From assembly GCF_000832125.1 (NCBI RefSeq), contig NZ_JPRK01000005.1:486881-550880 (forward strand): DNA of 64,000 nucleotides. Reading direction: 5' to 3'. Below are positions 1 to 7,545 of the stretch, in pieces (the first letter of the stretch is position 1; each line of letters starts with the position of its first letter). This stretch comes from Flavobacterium hibernum (lineage in GTDB: Bacteria; Bacteroidota; Bacteroidia; Flavobacteriales; Flavobacteriaceae). The translations under genes were made by a program, and so were the position numbers. The notes beneath the pieces were generated by a model. That model was not told where the DNA came from, did no database searches, and was given only the letters and a program-made list of their open reading frames with translations.

Positions 1-713
1 GTATTGAATGTAGGCAACCACGAAAGAATTCCCTGCTCGATCATAACAAATAAAAACACGCTAATTACAAAAATAACGGTTAGCAATTTTGCCATTAATT
101 TGAACATTTGCAGGAAGTCATCTTTAAGATTTGCTCCTGTCGCAACTTCTGGCTCTTTGAATTTTACAAAAAATAAAAACAAAAACGACAACAACGATAA
201 TCCCGCCAAAAACCAATAAACGTTTAACCATGAATTTGGATCGTTTTCGTTATTAAAGGCTGGAAATAAAAAATAAGCTAACGCGATTCCAACCATAAAA
301 AAACCTTCGATACTACTCATTAAAGCGTTGTGTTCTTTTTTGGTTTCAGTCACAGTTCCAATCAACGAATAAACTGAAACTTTTATCAAAGCAAATGAAA
401 CTCCAACGGTAGCAAAAAGGATTTTAGCATTGTCGAATGAGTTTCCAAAATACATAGAAATACAAGCCAAAGTAACCAAAGCCAAACCTGTAAGCATTGC
501 TTTTCTATAGCCTATTCTGGGTAAAAAAGAAGCTATAAAAAAAGATACAATTGCAATTGGCATATCTTTAAAAGCTTCTAAAATACTTGCCTGAACTTCA
601 TCTACTCCATAATTTCTTTGCGATTTTAGAATCACAATACCTACGCTGTTTAATAAAATAGCGAAGACAAAATAATTAAGGTAAAGTGAAATTTTAATTC
701 CTATGTTTTTCAT
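1..713 (-). CDS. MFS transporter, partial (C-terminus outside window)
   Basis: Reading the minus strand from the ATG at 711-713 gives an open frame of about 237 residues that runs off the left edge. It starts MKNIGIKISLYLNYFVFAIL and shows at least six hydrophobic helices with the loop RIGYRKA between helices 2 and 3, the position of the major facilitator signature loop. This is an inner-membrane secondary transporter; the substrate cannot be read. It lies on the same strand as the TonB receptor 279 bp upstream and near a LacI-type regulator, which suggests import of a sugar or similar nutrient after outer-membrane uptake (inference). A 71-residue frame on the opposite strand at 4-219 is only an antisense shadow. 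Confidence 0.85.
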   Translation of the reverse strand, partial: MKNIGIKISLYLNYFVFAILLNSVGIVILKSQRNYGVDEVQASILEAFKDMPIAIVSFFIASFLPRIGYRKAMLTGLALVTLACISMYFGNSFDNAKILFATVGVSFALIKVSVYSLIGTVTETKKEHNALMSSIEGFFMVGIALAYFLFPAFNNENDPNSWLNVYWFLAGLSLLSFLFLFFVKFKEPEVATGANLKDDFLQMFKLMAKLLTVIFVISVFLFVMIEQGILSWLPTFN

Positions 714-738
714 TTTTTATTATGTGATTTGTTTGTCA

Positions 739-783
739 ATACGGTATGGAGACGCACTGCTGTGCGCCTCTACAATACCGTAT
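739..783. repeat. Palindromic intergenic repeat / hairpin
   Basis: Outer arms ATACGGTAT (739-747) and ATACCGTAT (775-783) are exact inverted repeats. Inner arms GAGACGCAC (749-757) and GTGCGCCTC (762-770) pair except at one position. The hairpin sits between the TonB receptor and the MFS gene, both on the minus strand, and lacks a clear T-tract. It resembles dispersed palindromic elements of flavobacterial genomes; it could also attenuate transcription into the MFS gene. The rest of 714-992 holds no convincing gene. Confidence 0.6.
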
Positions 784-992
784 GTCATTTCGCTGCAGCC
801 CTGTTGACTGTAAATTTAACACATAGAAACATAGCTTATATTGAACTCAAAAAGGCGTTTCACTTGTATTAATTAACATAGCTATGTCTGGAAACTAGTT
901 TCTTTTTTGTTCTTTTTTAAACGATAAAAATCTATATTTCTATGTGTTTAATATTTTTTTTTACGGATTACATCCAAACAGTTTATATAAAT

Positions 993-3632
993 TTAGAAAT
1001 TAATCGCTACCGAAAATCTAAACGCGCGTCCTAAAATAGGTCTTGCCATAAACACATCGCTTGCCGCAGATGTTGTTTGTCTTGGATCTCCTTCGGTCAA
1101 ACCAATTTCATTGAATAAGTTCGAAGCATCAACTGCAAAACGAAGATTATTATAGGTATAATTTAAACCTGCTCCAACTTCTTTATAAGCCGGTAAAACT
1201 TGTCTGTTATCCTGATTCGTGAATTTTTTATCATAATAAGAAAACTGAACATAAGCCGTAAGGTCTTTTGTAATATCAACTTCTGGTCTTAAATTACAGA
1301 AGAATTTAGGGATTCTTCTGGCGGTATTTCCGTTGAAATCAAAAGTAGAACCATCAGCATTTGTTCCTGTAAAGTTATCGTATTCCGGTTTTTGAACTGT
1401 GAATGTAAAATTCAGTTTTACAATACTATATCTCGCATTAGTTTCTACTTCAAGACCAATATTATTTACGTCGGCAAATTTGTTTTCAGAACTTCCGTCA
1501 GATAAAATATCAGTGAAAGCAACATTCTTTAAACCCATGTGAAATAAATTCGCATTTACGGAGAAGAATGAACTCGCATATTTATACCCCAATTCAAACT
1601 GATTTACTTCAGTATTTTGAAGTTTGCTTAAATCTGCTGCATTATCATAAAAAGATTCTTCGATTGGAGATCTAAATCCGTGGCTGTAACGAACGTATGA
1701 AGCCATCTTGTCACTAAATTTGTAATTCCCTGCCGCAGTATAAGACCATTCGCTTACATCATATCTCCAATACGTATAAGGATTTCCTTTTACCGTTGTC
1801 ACAGCATCATCTGCAGTATTATTGTCTAAGATTCCTAGATTTTCTGCAAAAAATCTTGCGTTATCTCTATAACCAGAATATTTATCTTTATTATATCTTA
1901 AACCCGCATTGAACGTTAAATTATCAGTCGCTTTAATTTCGGCGTCAGCATAAATATCATTCAAAAGGCCTTTAGTCTGCGCATCTCTTTCTAACCAAGT
2001 AATTCTCTCGATACCGTTCCAGGTATGATCTACTCCAGTTGTGTTGTCTTTTACATTTAACAATCTCGGATTATCCGAAACGCCAACTAAATACGAATTC
2101 CAGTTCCAGTATTGATTCGATTTCCAATTGGAATAATAATAACCAGCGGTCAATTTTACAGGATCTAAATCAAATGAAAAAGAGAAATTATTCGCAAAAT
2201 TGTTCATCTTTTTATCGATATGCCAAAGATCTGCTCTCATAATTAAAGCGTTTGGATCCAGTTTTTGACCATTATCTACATAAGAATATGTTAGATTACT
2301 GGCTGTAGTATTTTGAACAGTTGTTGCATATCCATCTTGTGTCCACGGTCCTCCATTTGGGAAAATTGCATTGTAATTCAAATCAATATTGGTGTTTTTG
2401 AAAGAATTTTTGAATGTTACTTTATCAGATATTTTTTTCTTGAATTCCGCTCCAATAGAGTTGATAATTGGATGTGAACCATCTTCAAGATCTGCGCTAA
2501 AAGTTCCTCCACCATATTGAGGTACATTTAAATGGCTAAAATTTACTGAAGTCAAAGTTCCATAATTTGGATTAAAACCAGGTATTCCTTCTACTTTTCC
2601 GTTGTTGCTTTTTAGAGGAATTGGTAAATAAAATGCATTTCGGTCGTCAAGATGCTTAAAATTTACTCTCAAATAGTCGTCGTCATCAAATTTATAGGTA
2701 ATGTTTCCTTTTATCTGTCCACCTTTATTGGCTGTAAAACCTGTATTTCTTACACCATTATCGGCTCTATAAAAACCTCCAACATTAAAAAATAATTTAT
2801 CCTGAATTAAAGCGCCTGATAAATTAAGATCAGTTCTAAACATTCCGTAATCTGAAGTCGTAAATTTTGCTCTTCCCTTAAATTCATTTTGACCAGTTTT
2901 TGAGATAAAATTGATAATTCCACCTGGAGCGTTGTTTGCAAAAATTGAGGCAGAACCTCCACGAACAGCTTCCATTTTGTTTACGGTTTCGTCTAGTCTA
3001 TAAAAAGTATCGGCATTGGCAAATTGCAAAGCACCATCTTCAAAAACCGGTAAACCATCTTCCTGAATCTGTACATATTCGTAAGCTCCTGCTGACGGGA
3101 TTCCTCTTGCAAAAAGGTTATTTCCTATTTCTCCTCCCGATGCTTCAACCACAAATCCGGGAATCGTTTGAAGCAAAGCTGCTGTACTTGACGGCGCTCT
3201 GTCTTCGATTGCTTTTGCGCCCATTGTAGTAATTGCAACACTAGATTCTAATTTTGATCTTGGTGCCGATGATCCTGTTACAACAACTTCTTTTAAACTT
3301 TGTGATTCTCCTTCGAGTAATAAATTTACTTCTAAAGATTCTCCTTCTTTTAACGCAATTTTTTTCTCGAAGGTTTTGTAACCCACATTGGTTGCAATTA
3401 TGGTATATGTTCCTGCTTCGATGTTTGAGAATGCATATTCTCCGTTTTCATTTGTAACAGTACTTTTTCCTGTTTCTTTAATCGAAACATTTGCTCCGGG
3501 AACTGTAACTCCGCTGTCGTCGAGTACTTTTCCAAAAACTTTAGCTGCATTTTGGGCAAACCCTTTATTTGGTAAAAAAAATAGGCAAAACATTAAAAAT
3601 AATGTACCTAAATACTGGTGTAGCTTTTTCAT
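993..3632 (-). CDS. TonB-dependent outer-membrane receptor with carboxypeptidase-like regulatory domain
   Basis: 879 residues. The signal peptide ends near FAQ (about residue 27). A carboxypeptidase-regulatory-like beta domain follows (about 30-110, KVFGKVLDDSG...VPGANV), then a TonB plug (about 120-260, with PGFVVEASGGE and MEAVRGGSASIFANNAPGG), then a long 22-strand-type barrel ending in the outer-membrane C-terminal Phe (VAINF). It takes up a large nutrient using TonB-ExbBD energy. There is no SusD partner next to it, so it is not a typical SusC/SusD glycan pair. It is divergent from a LacI-type regulator, with two palindromes between them, and upstream of an MFS transporter. A likely -7 box lies at 3672-3679. 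Substrate unknown. Confidence 0.93.
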   Translation of the reverse strand: MKKLHQYLGTLFLMFCLFFLPNKGFAQNAAKVFGKVLDDSGVTVPGANVSIKETGKSTVTNENGEYAFSNIEAGTYTIIATNVGYKTFEKKIALKEGESLEVNLLLEGESQSLKEVVVTGSSAPRSKLESSVAITTMGAKAIEDRAPSSTAALLQTIPGFVVEASGGEIGNNLFARGIPSAGAYEYVQIQEDGLPVFEDGALQFANADTFYRLDETVNKMEAVRGGSASIFANNAPGGIINFISKTGQNEFKGRAKFTTSDYGMFRTDLNLSGALIQDKLFFNVGGFYRADNGVRNTGFTANKGGQIKGNITYKFDDDDYLRVNFKHLDDRNAFYLPIPLKSNNGKVEGIPGFNPNYGTLTSVNFSHLNVPQYGGGTFSADLEDGSHPIINSIGAEFKKKISDKVTFKNSFKNTNIDLNYNAIFPNGGPWTQDGYATTVQNTTASNLTYSYVDNGQKLDPNALIMRADLWHIDKKMNNFANNFSFSFDLDPVKLTAGYYYSNWKSNQYWNWNSYLVGVSDNPRLLNVKDNTTGVDHTWNGIERITWLERDAQTKGLLNDIYADAEIKATDNLTFNAGLRYNKDKYSGYRDNARFFAENLGILDNNTADDAVTTVKGNPYTYWRYDVSEWSYTAAGNYKFSDKMASYVRYSHGFRSPIEESFYDNAADLSKLQNTEVNQFELGYKYASSFFSVNANLFHMGLKNVAFTDILSDGSSENKFADVNNIGLEVETNARYSIVKLNFTFTVQKPEYDNFTGTNADGSTFDFNGNTARRIPKFFCNLRPEVDITKDLTAYVQFSYYDKKFTNQDNRQVLPAYKEVGAGLNYTYNNLRFAVDASNLFNEIGLTEGDPRQTTSAASDVFMARPILGRAFRFSVAINF

Positions 3633-3671
3633 TTTTTTGTTTGGTTAGTTAGTAATTATGGTTATTACTGT

Positions 3672-3679
3672 CAAACTTA
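3672..3679 (-). promoter_or_regulatory. Predicted -7 box of the TonB receptor gene
   Basis: The plus strand reads CAAACTTA, so the minus strand reads TAAGTTTG, an exact match to the Bacteroidetes -7 consensus TAnnTTTG. It implies a start site near 3665 and a leader of about 33 nt before the ATG at 3632. No good -33 TTG was found at the usual spacing. Confidence 0.5.
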
Positions 3680-3712
3680 ACAACTAATTATAAGGAATAT
3701 AGGAATTAAAAA

Positions 3713-3746
3713 TCGAAAACGTTTTCGAAATGACCTAAAACGTTTT
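3713..3746. promoter_or_regulatory. Two palindromic operators for the adjacent LacI-type regulator
   Basis: TCGAAAACGTTTTCGA (3713-3728) is a perfect 16-bp palindrome and AAAACGTTTT (3737-3746) is a second copy of its core. The centres are 21 bp apart, about two helical turns. The central CG with A/T-rich arms is typical of LacI-family operators. The pair lies between the divergent receptor and regulator genes, so control of both, including autoregulation, is the natural reading. Confidence 0.75.
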
Positions 3747-3795
3747 CGGAAGTTAATTTTTTATCAATCCGTTTTATTTTTAGTACTTTTATTTT

Positions 3796-4821
3796 ATGAA
3801 TGACACAAAATTAATAGATATAGCCTCGGCATTAGGAATTTCGGTTACTACGGTTTCAAAAGCCTTAAAAGGATATACTGATATTAGCAAATCTACCCGA
3901 GCCAGAGTGATTGAAATGGCCGAAACGATGAATTATATTCCTAATTCTGTTGCGGTAAATCTAAGAACTAATGAGACCAAAACTATTGGTGTCATTATTC
4001 CGGCTACTGTACATCACTTTTTCTCCAGCGTACTAAATGGTATTTTAGAAGAAGCCGAAAAAAGAGGTTATCTGGTCATTATATTACAATCTAACGAAAA
4101 ATATGAACTCGAGAAAAAACAACTTGCCTTATTGATTCAAAAAAGGGTTGATGGTGTTTTGATGTCACTCTCAAACGAAACTGATGATTTCTCTCATATT
4201 AATGACGCTATTAAAAAAAATACTCCTGTGGTTTTATTTGATAAAATTGCAAAAAGAGTTGATTGTTCTAAAGTTGTTATTAATGATGCAAAAGCTGCTT
4301 TTGATGCCGTTTCGTACCTTATTAATAAGGGCTACAAAAGAATTGCACATTTTAGAGGCTCGTATGTTCCTCAAAACTCTATCGATCGTTTCTTAGGCTA
4401 TAAAAGAGCGCTTGAGGCGCACGGAATTGAATACGATTCGAAATTGGTTTATGTTTGCGACAACAATACTGATTTTGAAGATGGTTACGAAAATGCTCAA
4501 AAAATAATGGCCGAGAACCCGGATATCGATGCTATTTTTGCGATTACTGATTTAGTTGCCATCGGGATTATTAAATACTTTAATGAGGCTGGAATAAAAA
4601 CGCCGGAACAAGTGGCTGTTTTTGGATTTAGCAATTGGTTTATGAGTACTGTAATTTCTCCCAAATTAACTACAATAGATCAGCCCGGATTTGAAATGGG
4701 ACACACAGCAGTTTCGATTTTAATTGATGAAATTGCCGATATTAAAGAGCATCGACCGGTGACACATCAAATTATTGAACTTCCTACAAGAATCATTGAA
4801 AGAGAATCGACAGTTAAATGA
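3796..4821 (+). CDS. LacI/GalR-family transcriptional regulator
   Basis: 341 residues, the usual family length. The N-terminal helix-turn-helix (about 4-50: KLIDIASALGISVTTVSKAL) and hinge helix (about 50-60, NSVAVNLRT) are followed by the periplasmic-binding-protein-like sensor domain (KTIGVIIPATVHHFFSSVL to the end). It should bind the two AAAACGTTTT palindromes just upstream and control the divergent TonB receptor and probably the MFS gene in response to a sugar-like effector. Near-consensus -7 boxes at 3775-3782 and 3784-3791 end only a few bases before the ATG, so the mRNA may be nearly leaderless. A small unknown gene follows 41 bp downstream. Confidence 0.93.
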   Translation: MNDTKLIDIASALGISVTTVSKALKGYTDISKSTRARVIEMAETMNYIPNSVAVNLRTNETKTIGVIIPATVHHFFSSVLNGILEEAEKRGYLVIILQSNEKYELEKKQLALLIQKRVDGVLMSLSNETDDFSHINDAIKKNTPVVLFDKIAKRVDCSKVVINDAKAAFDAVSYLINKGYKRIAHFRGSYVPQNSIDRFLGYKRALEAHGIEYDSKLVYVCDNNTDFEDGYENAQKIMAENPDIDAIFAITDLVAIGIIKYFNEAGIKTPEQVAVFGFSNWFMSTVISPKLTTIDQPGFEMGHTAVSILIDEIADIKEHRPVTHQIIELPTRIIERESTVK

Positions 4822-4862
4822 TTTTTTAGTTTTAACTTTGCGTCAATTATTAAAAAGCATCA

Positions 4863-5216
4863 ATGTTTCCGATTCCTGAAAATACCGATATTTTATTGGC
4901 TGATGCCGAAAAAGATAATTTATATCTAAGTCTGATTGAACAAATTAATAAAGACTTTAATTTGGCAAATGAAGGAATTGATTTTCCGATGAGTATTTCT
5001 CCTGAAGAATTAAAAATTCAGCTCCACGAAAAAATCTACAGAATGATTCAGTACAAATTTGCTGAATATTTAAACCTTCTTTATATTATTGATGTATCTG
5101 AAAGTGAGATAAAAAAACTCGATGGTTCTGATTTAGTGATTCTTGCCGAACAAGTTGCTTTTTTAATTTTAAAACGAGAATGGCAAAAAGTTTGGTTTAG
5201 AAATTATTACAAATAA
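4863..5216 (+). CDS. Small conserved-type protein of unknown function
   Basis: 117 residues, acidic N-terminal half, mostly helical by composition, no signal peptide and no membrane helix. I do not recognise a domain. It is probably cytoplasmic and may be co-transcribed with the LacI-type regulator 41 bp upstream, ending at a strong hairpin terminator shared with the convergent gene. The ATG at 4863 is the only sensible start. Coding looks real: no stops, ordinary codon use like its neighbours, and no competing frame. Confidence 0.75.
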   Translation: MFPIPENTDILLADAEKDNLYLSLIEQINKDFNLANEGIDFPMSISPEELKIQLHEKIYRMIQYKFAEYLNLLYIIDVSESEIKKLDGSDLVILAEQVAFLILKREWQKVWFRNYYK

Positions 5217-5232
5217 GCAATCATAATTAATA

Positions 5233-5275
5233 AAAAAAAAGAGCCGAATTAAGTTTTAATTCGGCTCTTTTTTTT
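5233..5275. terminator. Bidirectional intrinsic terminator
   Basis: The stem is a GC-containing core GAGCCGAATTAA (5241-5252) pairing with TTAATTCGGCTC, flanked by A8 on the left and T8 on the right. It serves the convergent genes at 4863-5216 (+) and 5284-6084 (-). Confidence 0.9.
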
Positions 5276-5283
5276 GGCAATAT

Positions 5284-6084
5284 TTAATCTACCACTAATT
5301 TTACTGATTTCTGACCTTCATCAGATTTTACTTTTACGATATAAAGACCTGTATTTAATCCAAACGAAATATCTGCATCAGTTTGCAATGATTTAGTCAA
5401 TGCGCCTGTCATACCATAAATATCAATTTTTGTATTTGATTTTACGTTGGTTACAAAAACTTCTTTTCCATTAGAAAAAACATTTGCAGTCATGTCTACT
5501 TTAAAATCATTTACTCCTAAAGCACCAATTAATTGCGTTGTGCCTATTGTTCCGGTTATTTCAATTTTATAAATATTAACTCCGGTACCTGCACTTGTGT
5601 AAATAAAAATATTTCCACTTGTTTGAGTATACTGCGCCTCAAGAATTGTAGGCGTTGCAGAATTGGCAGAACTTGCACTTCCTATTTCTGTTGTGCCATC
5701 TGTAACCTTAATAGAGCGACTACCGCCACCGCCACTGGTAAACCAAATTTTTATGGTTCCTGCTCCACTTGGTGCAAAATACAAATAACGTTCTGTTGGT
5801 TTATTTGCAGTAAAAACGGATGCCTGTCCCATTCTAAAATATCGAGTTGCATTAAAGCCATCCGAAAAAGCTAAAGTTGATGGAATAATTCCTCCAATTG
5901 GTGTTGCGGTAATGGTGACACCAGGAAAAATTCCTAAATTATCTTTTACAGTATTTGCTGTGTAACCTGCAGTCGAAGTTGTCCAATTTGTAGTATCGTT
6001 GGTAAAATCCCAAACTTTTTGGGCATTAACATAAGTTACTGAAGATAAAACAGTAATCAGAATAACGAGTAATTTTTTTGTCAT
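5284..6084 (-). CDS. Secreted beta-sandwich-like protein with T9SS sorting domain
   Basis: 266 residues. The signal peptide MTKKLLVILITVLSSVTYVNAQ is followed by a Gly/Ser/Thr-rich beta region (about 23-185). The C-terminal sorting domain of type A (about 190-266) includes a DIYGMTGAL-like strand and ends LYIVKVKSDEGQKSVKLVVD. It should cross the outer membrane by the type IX system and be released or anchored at the surface. The middle part (KIWFTSGGGGSRSIKVTDG) resembles, by eye, the penultimate domain of the pectate lyase at 37129-39681, which may be a carbohydrate-binding module. No catalytic motif is visible. Function unknown. Confidence 0.85.
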   Translation of the reverse strand: MTKKLLVILITVLSSVTYVNAQKVWDFTNDTTNWTTSTAGYTANTVKDNLGIFPGVTITATPIGGIIPSTLAFSDGFNATRYFRMGQASVFTANKPTERYLYFAPSGAGTIKIWFTSGGGGSRSIKVTDGTTEIGSASSANSATPTILEAQYTQTSGNIFIYTSAGTGVNIYKIEITGTIGTTQLIGALGVNDFKVDMTANVFSNGKEVFVTNVKSNTKIDIYGMTGALTKSLQTDADISFGLNTGLYIVKVKSDEGQKSVKLVVD

Positions 6085-6269
6085 AATAAAAGTGTTGTGT
6101 TAAAAAATAGCTTTGTACAATTGATTGTTTTTTCATGCAATCATTACACACAAACATAAATTTTAATACCAACTAACACTTTCAGTTTTGCTTTTAAAGC
6201 TTTCGGTTTTGTCTACTTTAATCAAAAAATAGTTTTTTTTTAAGAACAATTTTCTGTTGATTTTGAACT

Positions 6270-6866
6270 TTATTTCTGACGAACAATTTTTTTTAATCTA
6301 TCAAATTCAGACCAAAGTCCAAATCCATTAGTATCTAATTTGCTTCCTGTAATCTGAAAACGACCGCATTTAAAGCAGATTTTCGCTATTCCAATCGTTC
6401 TTTCTTTCTTCTTAAAAATAAAAATATCCCGGTATTCCGCAGCACACGAAGCATAAGAGTCTGGTGACGAATCTTTTTCGCTAAAAACATTTTCAATATC
6501 TTTTTGCTGTTTAATTGTTAAGTCTGATTTTTTATAATTATGCTTTTGTAGAATCTTCTCGAAATTTTCTTGTGGAATACTATCAGGAAAATGATGCACA
6601 AATAGAGCTATGAACTCTAATTCTTTTTCAGTATTTCTATCTTTTCTAATAATTTTCATAAAATCATCATCAGAAAAATCCAAATAATAATGGTCTATTC
6701 CATCTGAATCAAAAAAAGGTCGTAATTCTTTTTTTAAAACTTTCTTATTATTCAAATTTACTTTTTTAGAGTCATTACAACTCGACAACACAATAATAAG
6801 AATTATGAAAATATATCTCTTCAATTTTTTCAGATTTAAAAACTTTGAATCTTTGCTACTCTGCAA
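6270..6866 (-). CDS. Putative lipoprotein of unknown function
   Basis: 198 residues. A basic n-region (KKLKR), a hydrophobic stretch and the lipobox-like LSSC place the lipidated cysteine near residue 30, so it is probably an outer- or inner-membrane lipoprotein. The remainder is charged with scattered cysteines (SYASCAAEYRD, ICFKCGRF) that could form disulfides or bind metal. The gene starts 11 nt after the stop of the barrel-protein gene on the same strand, suggesting a two-gene operon. The exact start is uncertain because the first 12 residues precede the expected n-region. The interval 6085-6269 holds nothing I can name. Confidence 0.75.
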   Translation of the reverse strand: MQSSKDSKFLNLKKLKRYIFIILIIVLSSCNDSKKVNLNNKKVLKKELRPFFDSDGIDHYYLDFSDDDFMKIIRKDRNTEKELEFIALFVHHFPDSIPQENFEKILQKHNYKKSDLTIKQQKDIENVFSEKDSSPDSYASCAAEYRDIFIFKKKERTIGIAKICFKCGRFQITGSKLDTNGFGLWSEFDRLKKIVRQK

Positions 6867-6877
6867 CTTTGAACCTC

Positions 6878-7429
6878 TTAGAAATAAACTCTCACAAAAG
6901 GCATAAATCCAGATCCATAAAGACTTTTATTCGGATCATACAAAACATCGTAACGCGCACCAATCGTGACACTTCCAGTTCTATAACCCGCTCCAAGATA
7001 TAAGGCCGTATTCCAATAATTATCAGAATAAGAAGGAAAATTATTTACAGCTTTGTAATCTGTATTTACGCGAACTTGCTCTAATTCTGCAGATAATTGA
7101 ATTTCCGGAATCGGATTTACAAGTCCTACTATACTTCCACCATAAACATAAGAGCTATAATAATTTTTAGAAGACAAATAACCAAATTGCAACCCTACAC
7201 CAACAGCGACAATCTCGTTTACGTTATAAATTGCACTTGGCATTACAGAAATATCTGTGTACCCAGATCCAATTCCTAAACCAAGTCCGCCACCAAATTG
7301 TACTTTGTCCCAAAAATGATTGCTATTGTCTATAACATACTTTTGCTGTGCATTTCCAAAATTGGAAAATAAGACTGCCAAAATCACAAAAAAAGGTCTG
7401 AAAACGATTGAGATTTGAATTTTCTTCAT
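6878..7429 (-). CDS. Small outer-membrane beta-barrel protein
   Basis: 183 residues from the ATG at 7427-7429 (MKKIQISI), which gives a clean signal peptide ending FGNAQQ. An upstream in-frame ATG at 7525 would add 32 residues that precede the signal peptide and overlap the sucA promoter, so it is rejected. The mature part alternates glycine-rich and aromatic strands (GGGLGLGIGSGYTD, YLGAGYRTGSVTIGARYDVLY) and ends in Phe (VRVYF), the outer-membrane barrel signature. At this size an 8-strand barrel is likely. It is divergent from sucA, but no functional link can be read. Confidence 0.8.
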   Translation of the reverse strand: MKKIQISIVFRPFFVILAVLFSNFGNAQQKYVIDNSNHFWDKVQFGGGLGLGIGSGYTDISVMPSAIYNVNEIVAVGVGLQFGYLSSKNYYSSYVYGGSIVGLVNPIPEIQLSAELEQVRVNTDYKAVNNFPSYSDNYWNTALYLGAGYRTGSVTIGARYDVLYDPNKSLYGSGFMPFVRVYF

Positions 7430-7501
7430 AGTTGAGTCTATTTTTAACAAATTTTTACGTAAAAGTACGTAAAAAAAAGATTTAAATAAATGCGATTGTT
7501 G

Positions 7502-7509
7502 TACTTTTG
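7502..7509 (+). promoter_or_regulatory. Predicted -7 box of sucA
   Basis: TACTTTTG matches TAnnTTTG exactly, 37 nt before the ATG at 7546. It overlaps the upstream in-frame ATG at 7507, supporting the downstream sucA start. No clear -33 element was found. Confidence 0.5.
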
Positions 7510-7545
7510 CCTTTCTATTTAACAAAAAGTATATTCACTAATATT

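Noticed and set aside
4..219. 71-residue open frame on the plus strand at the left edge
   Set aside because: It is antisense to a clear MFS transporter frame on the minus strand that runs off the window edge; its composition is not protein-like.
993..3632. SusC-type glycan receptor
   Set aside because: There is no adjacent SusD-like lipoprotein gene; the upstream neighbour is a regulator and the downstream one an MFS transporter.
7430..7525. N-terminal extension of the barrel protein from an ATG at 7525
   Set aside because: It would put 32 polar residues before the signal peptide and run across the sucA promoter box.
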